Assembly: GCA_020444005.1 (NCBI GenBank)
Contig: JAHLLU010000051.1
Coordinates: forward strand, 1-9,840
Direction: 5' to 3'
Source of the DNA: an archaeon
GTDB lineage: Archaea > Thermoproteota > Bathyarchaeia > TCS64
DNA length: 9,840 nucleotides
Part shown: one piece after another, positions 4,604 to 9,840 of the stretch
Layout: each line of letters begins with the position of its first letter
Position numbering within the stretch: the first letter of the stretch is position 1
Notes under the pieces: generated by a model
Told to the model about the DNA's origin: nothing
Seen by the model: only the letters and a program-made list of their open reading frames with translations
Database searches by the model: none
Position numbers and translations under genes: made by a program

Positions 4604-5605
4604 TTACTCCATGTAGGAGTTACCCCAAAGAGACTCCCAAGTCCGGATTCCAAGCACTACCTCGGTCTCGTTGATAGTCAACATTGGTCTATCTATTCCA
4701 TCTATGCCATCAATTGCTATTCTTGGGCAAGCCGTGTTCACAAGTATCTCTGGTTCACTGTAATTGTTCACATGGTCTGCCTTGATCTCGTCCATGTAGA
4801 TGATTACTGCTTCCTTCCCTTGTTCCTTGAGTCCTTTCTGGAGTTCAACGGCTTTCTCAAAGTTATTCTGACCCGGCTTTGATGAGACCAGAATACCGAA
4901 TTTCTTCGCGCTCCTAGCAACTGTAACGGCGGCTACTCTACGCTTGGCTACCTCCATCAAATCGTCTTCGCTGATTTTGGAGATTTGACCATTGTAAGGG
5001 TTAGCCACAATAACGGCTTTGCCTGTGCTCATGACTATTCCAGTGGGATGGAACCTTCCTCCGCCAATATAGAGGTAAACATCTACCTTGTCCATGATGT
5101 TGATAGCTGTCATGTAGCTACATCCCAGTATCTGACCGTCAAGAGGCGTCTTACCCGTACCCTTGCCCACGAGAACATTGACTCCCTTTTCCTCAAGTTT
5201 TCGCTTCATCTCATCGACCTGATGCGTATGCTGAACCGTAGTGGTAAGTCCGATCACCTTGTACTCGCTGAGACTGGGGAGAACCTCCTCCATCATCTTA
5301 TCCACATCCACATCGATGCTTGCATGAACATAGATCACAGGCATCTCAGGGTGCTTCACCATAGGAGTATGCCCATAATGAACAATCAAATCAACATCAA
5401 GCTGCTTTGCCTGAGCCAGAGCAATATCACATGCCCCATAACATGAATCCCCACTGAGAAACACAGTAGCCTCTGTTGATTTCTCGATTGCATCCACAAG
5501 CTGATAAGCAAATGGACGCATGCCATCAGGAAGCTGTAGAAGAACCTTATCTGCTTCACGTTTTTTTATCTCTGAGACCACGCGCTCTAACTCTAAGTCA
5601 TACAA
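4604..5605 (-). CDS. dph2: Diphthamide synthase Dph2 (2-(3-amino-3-carboxypropyl)histidine synthase)
   Basis: Dph2 is a noncanonical radical-SAM [4Fe-4S] enzyme that transfers the 3-amino-3-carboxypropyl group of S-adenosylmethionine to a histidine of elongation factor aEF2, the first step of diphthamide synthesis. The 333-aa length is normal. The three cluster cysteines, one per repeated domain, are visible as C59 (DSCYGACD), C162 (LGCSY) and C293 (NTACPR). Other family blocks are VLLQLPDGMR, VHYGHTP, YIGGGRFHPTG, VANPY, GILVSSKPGQ and the C-terminal RTW. The start is TTG at 5603-5605, with a perfect GGTGAT (5611-5616) 5 bases upstream; this SD decides the start. A weak TATA-like stretch lies at 5636-5644. 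The gene is downstream of rpl10e on the same strand and is followed by csl4. Confidence 0.97.
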   Translation of the reverse strand: MYDLELERVVSEIKKREADKVLLQLPDGMRPFAYQLVDAIEKSTEATVFLSGDSCYGACDIALAQAKQLDVDLIVHYGHTPMVKHPEMPVIYVHASIDVDVDKMMEEVLPSLSEYKVIGLTTTVQHTHQVDEMKRKLEEKGVNVLVGKGTGKTPLDGQILGCSYMTAINIMDKVDVYLYIGGGRFHPTGIVMSTGKAVIVANPYNGQISKISEDDLMEVAKRRVAAVTVARSAKKFGILVSSKPGQNNFEKAVELQKGLKEQGKEAVIIYMDEIKADHVNNYSEPEILVNTACPRIAIDGIDGIDRPMLTINETEVVLGIRTWESLWGNSYME

Positions 5606-5651
5606 GCCTAATCACCAATGAATCAAGTGATTGAAAGTAAAAATGGTTCCC

Positions 5652-5657
5652 AAAAAA
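5652..5657 (-). terminator. T6 run after rpl10e
   Basis: On the minus strand CCCG-TTTTTT-GGG begins 5 bases after the rpl10e stop. The T-run is the likely archaeal terminator separating rpl10e from dph2. Confidence 0.45.
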
Positions 5658-5662
5658 CGGGA

Positions 5663-6157
5663 TTAAATCTCGGATACAACGATCCTACAGGGGCTAGGGA
5701 ACTTTGCAGATGCACGTTTAAGAGCAGTTTTCGCATACTCTACGTTTCGTTTGTCTATCTCAGCAACGATGATAGTCTGTTTACTGCTTATTCTCGCCGC
5801 TACAAAGGTAGGCTTACCATAGGCTTTCTTCATTCCTTCCTGGAATCGGTCCGCCTGTGCGACGTTAACTCTCTTGTGCTCCCTGATGATCTGATGTGGA
5901 TAGGGGACTATCTTCAGCATGAAGTTATCTCTGCCGACGAATTTCTCCATAACCCTGTTTGCCGCGATACGCGCTGACTCTAAGGCGTTGTGTCTTATCT
6001 GGACATCCTTGATGTTTACGAGTTCTACTCTGTGTGAGAAGTCCTTGCTGGTGTTCCCCATGGTGAATTTTACGATCTTTGAACCGGGGATACCGCCCAT
6101 ATACTTGCGCCTAGTGTACGCCATATTTTTCTTATACTTATAGTCGGCAGCTTTCAT
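5663..6157 (-). CDS. rpl10e: 50S ribosomal protein L10e (uL16 family)
   Basis: This is the archaeal/eukaryotic uL16 protein, which sits near the peptidyl-transferase centre and the tRNA A/P sites of the large subunit. The 164 residues carry the family blocks YTRRKYMGGIPGSKI near the N-terminus, FTMGNTSKDFSHRVEL, the helix ALESARIAANRVMEK, the basic segment MLKIVPYPHQIIREHKR, and AQADRFQEGMKKAYGKP, which borders the flexible functional loop. The C-terminal strands are TFVAARI and TIIVAEI. The start is ATG at 6155-6157, with GTGAT about 9-10 bases upstream and a TATA-like box at 6188-6196. That suggests its own promoter, 99 bases beyond the DUF655 gene. A T6 run follows the stop. Confidence 0.97.
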   Translation of the reverse strand: MKAADYKYKKNMAYTRRKYMGGIPGSKIVKFTMGNTSKDFSHRVELVNIKDVQIRHNALESARIAANRVMEKFVGRDNFMLKIVPYPHQIIREHKRVNVAQADRFQEGMKKAYGKPTFVAARISSKQTIIVAEIDKRNVEYAKTALKRASAKFPSPCRIVVSEI

Positions 6158-6187
6158 TGTTAGTCTATCACACTAGCCAAGAGGATT

Positions 6188-6196
6188 CTTAAAAAG
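6188..6196 (-). promoter_or_regulatory. TATA-like box of rpl10e
   Basis: The minus strand reads CTTTTTAAG, centred 35 bases before the ATG at 6157. This predicts a leader of about 9 bases that still contains the GTGAT SD. Confidence 0.5.
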
Positions 6197-6256
6197 ATAA
6201 TGCAAACAAACGGGGTTATCTACGGGATAAACCATGTTTACCGTGATTGTTCCCCG

Positions 6257-6823
6257 CTAAACTGGACGAGTAAAGATGTAGTATTTCTCTTCCTCGCTGA
6301 GTTCCTTCAAAACCCTGCGCGAGATCAACTTCACTGGGTCGCTAAGGCTTGTACGCTCTTTCAGGTCCTCGTAGCTCTCGAATGGGTAACGCTCCCTTAG
6401 CTCCAGTATCTGGAACATCAAGCGTTTACCTATACCCGGAATAAGCTCAAGACTATGCATACGCGGCGTCAAACTAGGACTATCATTAATAAAGTCGATG
6501 AACCGCTTCTCGTTCTCACGAACCACTACCTCTATGGCTTGTGGTAGTTCAGCTTTCGCAGATGATGTCAATTCATCATAGGCGATTCGTCCAAGAATAT
6601 GGTCTACTAGGGCTCTGTCTCCCTTACCCACGAATATCTTGTCTCTAATATTGTACTCTGCGTCGTCCTTTGGCGTAGCCTCTAGCAGCGTGAAGTATTC
6701 ATTACCCAATAACTGGAGTGTTCCCTGTGCGCTGTGTGATGTCCGTGGAGCCCCAGGTCGTCCGTGTGGTAGATAATCTAGGACGTAAGCGTATTCTTCA
6801 TACTTTTTAGGCTCTCTATACAA
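6257..6823 (-). CDS. DUF655 family protein with helix-hairpin-helix motif
   Basis: A 188-aa member of the archaeal DUF655 family, predicted to bind nucleic acid. The N-terminal part has the family opening YAYVLDYLPHGRPG (residues 11-24), then EYFTLLEATPK and IFVGKGDRALVDHILGRIAYDELT, an OB/beta-barrel-like region. The C-terminal part holds a helix-hairpin-helix segment, HSLELIPGIGKRLMFQIL (about 123-140), followed by PFESYEDLKERTSLSDPVKLI, as in HhH DNA-binding proteins. No catalytic residues are known to me. The start is TTG at 6821-6823, with GAGGT (6832-6836) 8 bases upstream. It follows rpoF by 33 bases and probably shares its message. In many archaea this gene sits with eL21 and rpoF, which suggests a link to transcription or ribosome/rRNA biology. 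Confidence 0.92.
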   Translation of the reverse strand: MYREPKKYEEYAYVLDYLPHGRPGAPRTSHSAQGTLQLLGNEYFTLLEATPKDDAEYNIRDKIFVGKGDRALVDHILGRIAYDELTSSAKAELPQAIEVVVRENEKRFIDFINDSPSLTPRMHSLELIPGIGKRLMFQILELRERYPFESYEDLKERTSLSDPVKLISRRVLKELSEEEKYYIFTRPV

Positions 6824-6856
6824 TGTGCATTACCTCTAGGGATGTACTCTAGGTAG

Positions 6857-7183
6857 TTATTCTTCTACCCGGTATTTATCAATTATATCTAAAATCTTGT
6901 TTAAAGTATCTTCTGCGATGATACGTTGCCTTCCAAGGAAGGTTCTGATCTCGGGAACAGTCTCAGGCATAGCGTTAACCATCTGAACAGCCAACCCACG
7001 GTCAATATCAGCTTCCTTCATGAGCTTCTCTGTAAGCTCCCCCGCCGATGTGCTATCCAGCTTACTGAACCTAATCGTATACTCCAATACCCTGCGCTGA
7101 AGGGGGTCAAGCTCCTCGGCCTTATCCATCAATAGTTTACGCGCTTCGGCGACTGTGATCTCCCTTTTTTCAGCTACTGACAT
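6857..7183 (-). CDS. rpoF: DNA-directed RNA polymerase subunit Rpo4 (RpoF, Rpb4 homolog)
   Basis: Rpo4 forms the stalk of archaeal RNA polymerase with Rpo7 and takes part in open-complex formation and RNA guidance. The 108-aa all-helical protein shows the family layout: an N-terminal strand-like EITVAEARKLL that contacts Rpo7, then the HRDC-like helical block LDPLQRRVLEYTIRFSKLDSTSAGELTEKLM, and a C-terminal part with PETVPEIRTFLGRQRIIAEDTLNKILDIIDKY. The ATG at 7181-7183 begins 2 bases after the eL21 stop codon, and AAGGAT at the eL21 end can act as SD, so the genes are almost certainly coupled. The similarity is of the weak kind usual for this subunit, but the neighbourhood (eL21 upstream, DUF655 downstream) settles it. 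Confidence 0.94.
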   Translation of the reverse strand: MSVAEKREITVAEARKLLMDKAEELDPLQRRVLEYTIRFSKLDSTSAGELTEKLMKEADIDRGLAVQMVNAMPETVPEIRTFLGRQRIIAEDTLNKILDIIDKYRVEE

Positions 7184-7185
7184 GG

Positions 7186-7482
7186 TTATGCATCCTTGTG
7201 CTTTCTAATGTGGTGCGCGGTGGTGATAATTGTTTTGACTGTCTTCCGCTGTGGAATCTCCATAACATAGGCTTTTCCCCGCTGTCCCACGATTGTGGCA
7301 ACCTTACCCTGGTATCTTTTGTGTGGCATTGCCTTGTGGATGCCTGAGTCGATGTTTATGACGACTTTCTCGCCTTCCTCGTAACTAGTAAGTAGTCTGC
7401 TAAGTGGGAGTCTTCCTTTGTCCCTGACTTTTTTAGTTAGGGCGCTCCTGCTCTTTCTCCGTATTCCTTTACTCTTTGCCAT
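7186..7482 (-). CDS. rpl21e: 50S ribosomal protein L21e (eL21)
   Basis: This 98-aa basic protein is eL21, a large-subunit protein found only in archaea and eukaryotes. It starts KSKGIRRKSRSALTKKVRDKG, an unfolded basic arm, then has an SH3-like barrel beginning PLSRLL and continuing GEKVVINIDSGIHKAMPHKRYQGKVATIVG, with the family motif MPHKRYQGK. It ends with YVMEI strands and a His/Lys-rich tail. The ATG at 7480-7482 lies 10 bases after the SRP54 stop, with GAGGAAAG as SD partly inside the SRP54 end. This places it in one operon with SRP54 and rpoF. Confidence 0.97.
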   Translation of the reverse strand: MAKSKGIRRKSRSALTKKVRDKGRLPLSRLLTSYEEGEKVVINIDSGIHKAMPHKRYQGKVATIVGQRGKAYVMEIPQRKTVKTIITTAHHIRKHKDA

Positions 7483-7492
7483 TTTTCTTTCC

Positions 7493-8818
7493 TCATTGTA
7501 TCTTGAAAGGCATTTGGCGCCTCATCCTTCGGCTGCCTTTCATCTGTTTGAGCATTTTCCTCATAGTATTATACTGTTTTATAAGTTCTCTTACTTCTCG
7601 CTCGTCTCGGCCGCTTCCACGCGCTACGCGCTGGATTCTACTCCGGTTCAGCACCTTGGGGTCTTCCTTTTCTTCCTGAGTCATGGATTGAATGATGACC
7701 TTCCAGTTCTTGAGACGCTCTTCCGCGTTTTCTACCTCATCGGTTGGTAGTTGGTAGCTGAATCCGGGGATCATTCCAAGTACTTTTTGGAGTGGTCCCA
7801 TGTTTTGCATTGCCTCAAACTGGTTGTACATGTCTTGGAGACTGAACTTACCGCTCATCATGGCGGCTATATCCTTCTCTGAGACCGGTGTCTCGGCTTC
7901 CTTGACTTTGGCTACAAGACCCTCGATGTCTCCCATTCCTAGGAGTCGTCCTATGAACCTGCTTGGAACGAAAACCTCAAGGTCCTCGATCTTTTCACCT
8001 GTTCCGATGAACTTGATGGGTGCTCCTGTGGCAGCGACGCCGCTCAATGCGCCCCCGCCTCTGGCTGTACCGTCAAGCTTGGATACGATGATGCTTCCGA
8101 CCTTGGTGGCTTCTTTGAATGCTGTGGCCTGTGCTGATGCTTGCTGACCAATTGTGCCATCCAGTACCAAGATTACCTCGTGGGGGCTGACCGCTTTCTC
8201 TATTTGCTGCATTTCTGCGATGAGTCCGGTTTCCTCCTTGTGGCGTCCGCTGGTATCTAGTATGACTACTTCTCGGTCTTTGAAGTGGGCTACGCCTCTT
8301 CTGCTTACGGCTACCGCGTCTTTAGCGTCTGGTTCACCGTAAAAGGGCACGTTTATTGATTCCGCGAGTTGCTTCAACTGGTTGTATGCGCCGGGTCTGA
8401 AGGTATCTGCGCAGATGAGTCCCACCTTGAAACCGCGTTTCTGGAAATACTTAGCCAGTTTCGCGCTGTGGGTGGTCTTACCGCTTCCCTGAATACCCAC
8501 CATCATCAAGACGTTCTGCTTACCAGCGACGATCTTTAGCTCCTGAGGCTGGTCGCCTACGAAGTGTGTAAGTTCGTCGTGGATTACCTTGACTATGTGT
8601 TCTCTTCTGCTGATGCCCGGTGGTAGCTTTTCTTCAAGAGCCAGTTTCTGGATGTTCTGACTCAGCTCCATAACTAAGGCTACGTTTACGTCTGCCTGTA
8701 GTAGGGCTCGTTGGAAGTCTCTTACTAGCTCCTTTACTGTTGCCTCGTCTACGACTGGGGCTTTCACCAGCTTCTGTATAGCATTGTAGAGGTTGCTTCC
8801 TAGGTTCTCAAGTACCAA
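7493..8818 (-). CDS. srp54: Signal recognition particle GTPase SRP54 (Ffh)
   Basis: SRP54 binds 7S RNA and signal sequences of nascent membrane and secreted proteins, and docks with FtsY by paired GTP hydrolysis. The 441 residues give a complete protein. The N domain is about 1-90. In the G domain, G1 is GIQGSGKTT (108-116), the insertion-box region DTFRPGAYNQLKQLA follows, G3 is DTSGR (188-192), G4 is SKLDGTARGG (246-255) and the closing loop is GTGE (272-275). The methionine-rich M domain runs from about 310 and contains the RNA-binding SRIQRVARGSGR (393-404), with a basic MRRQMPFKIQ end. The start is TTG at 8816-8818, with GGTGA (8826-8830) 7 bases upstream. It heads the tight cluster SRP54-eL21-rpoF-DUF655. 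Its promoter region is shared with the divergent GNAT gene. Confidence 0.98.
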   Translation of the reverse strand: MVLENLGSNLYNAIQKLVKAPVVDEATVKELVRDFQRALLQADVNVALVMELSQNIQKLALEEKLPPGISRREHIVKVIHDELTHFVGDQPQELKIVAGKQNVLMMVGIQGSGKTTHSAKLAKYFQKRGFKVGLICADTFRPGAYNQLKQLAESINVPFYGEPDAKDAVAVSRRGVAHFKDREVVILDTSGRHKEETGLIAEMQQIEKAVSPHEVILVLDGTIGQQASAQATAFKEATKVGSIIVSKLDGTARGGGALSGVAATGAPIKFIGTGEKIEDLEVFVPSRFIGRLLGMGDIEGLVAKVKEAETPVSEKDIAAMMSGKFSLQDMYNQFEAMQNMGPLQKVLGMIPGFSYQLPTDEVENAEERLKNWKVIIQSMTQEEKEDPKVLNRSRIQRVARGSGRDEREVRELIKQYNTMRKMLKQMKGSRRMRRQMPFKIQ

Positions 8819-8860
8819 TCAGCTTTCACCAGTTGTGTAGGGTTAGTCTACAGCCATCTC

Positions 8861-8870
8861 TAATAAATAT
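8861..8870. promoter_or_regulatory. Shared TATA-like box for SRP54 (minus) and GNAT gene (plus)
   Basis: TAATAAATAT, read ATATTTATTA on the other strand, is the only AT-rich block in the 75-base divergent gap. It is about 26 bases from the GNAT ATG at 8894, giving a leaderless message. On the other side it gives a start near 8840, leaving about 22 leader bases that include the SRP54 SD. Confidence 0.5.
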
Positions 8871-8893
8871 CAACCTTCTTACCGGGCGTCAAT

Positions 8894-9346
8894 ATGATAA
8901 AACTGAATACAAGAGACGGGTATCAGCATACCGAGAACCCGTTGAGCACAAACATCAAAGCAAGACACCGGCGATCATATTCTCCAGATGGATTAATGGT
9001 GCTCAGGGGACCCAGAGACGATTACGGTCAGGGTTCACACTGGGTAGTTGGAGACGAGTTTGGGTACGCCGAGATACTGTTGATGGATGACTCCAAGGCA
9101 TACCAGCATAACACCTTATACATCGAAAATATTGTCATCAAGGAAGATCAGCGTGGAAACGGATACGGAAAAGCACTATACCTGAAGATTGAGGATTTCG
9201 CTCGAAACATTGGCGTAGCTTTTATTCAGATCGATTCTGAGGCTGAGGCACTTGGTTTCTGGGAGAAAATGAACTTTATGAAAATAGATGCTGTCTATTA
9301 TCAAAACAAGACAGCCATGATAAAAGAGATTAAAACAGCTTCATAG
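8894..9346 (+). CDS. GNAT family N-acetyltransferase
   Basis: A 150-aa acyl-CoA-dependent acetyltransferase with the GNAT core. Strand 4, LYIENIVIKEDQ, leads into the acetyl-CoA pyrophosphate loop R87-GN-G90-Y-G92 (R-x-x-G-x-G). A helix (KALYLKIEDFARNIG), strand 5 (FIQIDSE) and the typical AEALGFWEKMNFMKID segment near the C-terminus follow. The first 50 residues are polar and poorly matched to the fold, although WVVGDEFGYAEILL fits strands 2-3. The acceptor cannot be told. The ATG at 8894 has no SD and fits a leaderless message from the AT-rich box at 8861-8870. It is the only protein gene on the plus strand in this half of the window and overlaps the dapA-like gene tail-to-tail by 17 bases. 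It may be a later insertion between housekeeping blocks; that is inference. Confidence 0.9.
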   Translation: MIKLNTRDGYQHTENPLSTNIKARHRRSYSPDGLMVLRGPRDDYGQGSHWVVGDEFGYAEILLMDDSKAYQHNTLYIENIVIKEDQRGNGYGKALYLKIEDFARNIGVAFIQIDSEAEALGFWEKMNFMKIDAVYYQNKTAMIKEIKTAS

Positions 9347-9840
9347 CCTCACGAACAGCAGCCTTAGCGTCCGGTGTTAGCTCAGTTAAGGGCTTCCTTG
9401 GAACCCCTGCATCAAATCCCTTCTCCGAAACCGCGTACTTGATCGCAGCTATCTGTGGGAGCTCCCTAACCAAGACCTTATTCACATAACTCGCCTTATG
9501 CTGATAGTTCCCAGCTGTCCCCGGGTCACCTTTCTTATAGGCTTTGTAGAGTTCAACACATTCCGATGGGATTATATTACCAACGGCAACAATAGCGCCT
9601 TTTCCCCCCAGCATCAACGTGGGGAGGATCATATCCGCTGAACCGCTCAGACAATTAATCTTGTCTCCGCAGAGCCTGATGACCTCCGCCATGTTACCCG
9701 GATTACCGCTGCTATCCTTCATGGCCACCAAGCCACTGCATTCATTAGCGATCTTTGCGACCACCTTGGGGTTGACGCTGTATCCTGTAAACTTGGGGAC
9801 ATTATAGAGAATAACCGGCATATCCACGGCGTTAATTACA
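9330..9840 (-). CDS. DapA family class I aldolase/lyase (dihydrodipicolinate synthase-like), 5' end outside window
   Basis: The frame is open to the window edge, so the N-terminal part is missing; about 170 C-terminal residues remain. They include the catalytic Tyr in ILYNVPKFTG and the Schiff-base Lys in LVAMKDSSGN, both in the usual order and spacing, followed by LSGSADMILPTLMLGGKGAIVAVGNIIP, the glycine-rich strand 7-8 region of the TIM barrel. The C-terminal helical part is the family's KPLTELTPDAKAAVREAM. Members condense or cleave pyruvate-derived substrates (dihydrodipicolinate synthase, N-acetylneuraminate lyase, 2-keto-3-deoxy-acid aldolases). KDSSGN rather than the KEATGN typical of DapA, and no lysine-pathway neighbours, leave the substrate open. 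Apparent starts near 9825 are internal: the coding similarity (VINAVDMPV) continues upstream of them. It overlaps the convergent GNAT gene. Confidence 0.9.
   Translation of the reverse strand, partial: VINAVDMPVILYNVPKFTGYSVNPKVVAKIANECSGLVAMKDSSGNPGNMAEVIRLCGDKINCLSGSADMILPTLMLGGKGAIVAVGNIIPSECVELYKAYKKGDPGTAGNYQHKASYVNKVLVRELPQIAAIKYAVSEKGFDAGVPRKPLTELTPDAKAAVREAMKLF

Noticed and set aside
4985..5446. 153-aa plus-strand frame opposite dph2
   Set aside because: Antisense of a complete, well-conserved Dph2; His/Leu-rich composition with no domain.
8833..9090. 85-aa plus-strand frame overlapping the GNAT start
   Set aside because: It is out of frame with the clear GNAT coding sequence and shows no family pattern.
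9825..9827. GTG as true start of the DapA-like gene
   Set aside because: The frame stays open upstream and the preceding residues (VINA before VDMPV) continue the family sequence; the gene is cut by the window edge.
1..9840. CRISPR array, insertion sequence, prophage, toxin-antitoxin or defence system
   Set aside because: No repeat-spacer pattern, transposase, integrase or recognisable defence domain was found; the window is dominated by housekeeping genes.

Overview
The window is a mid-GC archaeal chromosome segment made almost entirely of information-processing genes. The archaeal markers are unambiguous: PCNA, transcription factor TFS, RNA polymerase subunits Rpo11 (RpoL) and Rpo4 (RpoF), exosome subunit Csl4, diphthamide enzyme Dph2, ribosomal proteins uL16 (L10e) and eL21, archaeal-type SRP54, DUF99 and DUF655 proteins, and an intron-containing tRNA-Trp. 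About half of the genes start at TTG or GTG, several behind a GGTGAT/GAGGT-type Shine-Dalgarno (SD) site. TATA-like boxes lie about 26 bases upstream of many expected transcript starts. The lineage cannot be fixed from sequence alone. A receiver-domain protein, DUF655 and this gene order would fit a Bathyarchaeia-like or other non-Sulfolobus TACK archaeon, or a euryarchaeal/thermoplasmatal relative; this is a guess.

Layout. (1) 1-1177, minus strand: the N-terminal end of a response-regulator receiver protein, a tRNA-Trp(CCA) with a 60-nt intron, a small winged-helix-like protein and an unrecognised 130-aa protein. (2) 1285-1762, plus strand: an ASCH-domain protein directly followed by a stand-alone 5S rRNA gene. 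(3) 1936-5605, minus strand: dph2, csl4, rpoL (overlapping csl4 by 4 nt), DUF99, tfs and pcn, a row linking RNA decay, transcription, translation-factor modification and replication. The TATA-like boxes and T-runs between them suggest several promoters rather than one long operon. (4) 5663-8818, minus strand: SRP54, eL21, rpoF and DUF655 are closely packed and probably co-transcribed; rpl10e follows with its own promoter. (5) 8894-9840: a GNAT acetyltransferase on the plus strand, divergent from SRP54 and overlapping tail-to-tail with the 3' part of a DapA-family lyase/aldolase gene that runs off the window.

No defence island, insertion sequence, CRISPR array or obviously novel multi-gene system is visible. 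The points worth a second look are small: the noncanonical tRNA intron junction, an inverted repeat at the predicted csl4 transcription start, a micro-ORF touching the csl4 start, a 5S promoter inside the ASCH coding sequence, a 94-nt almost G-free leader, and two unrecognised small proteins.
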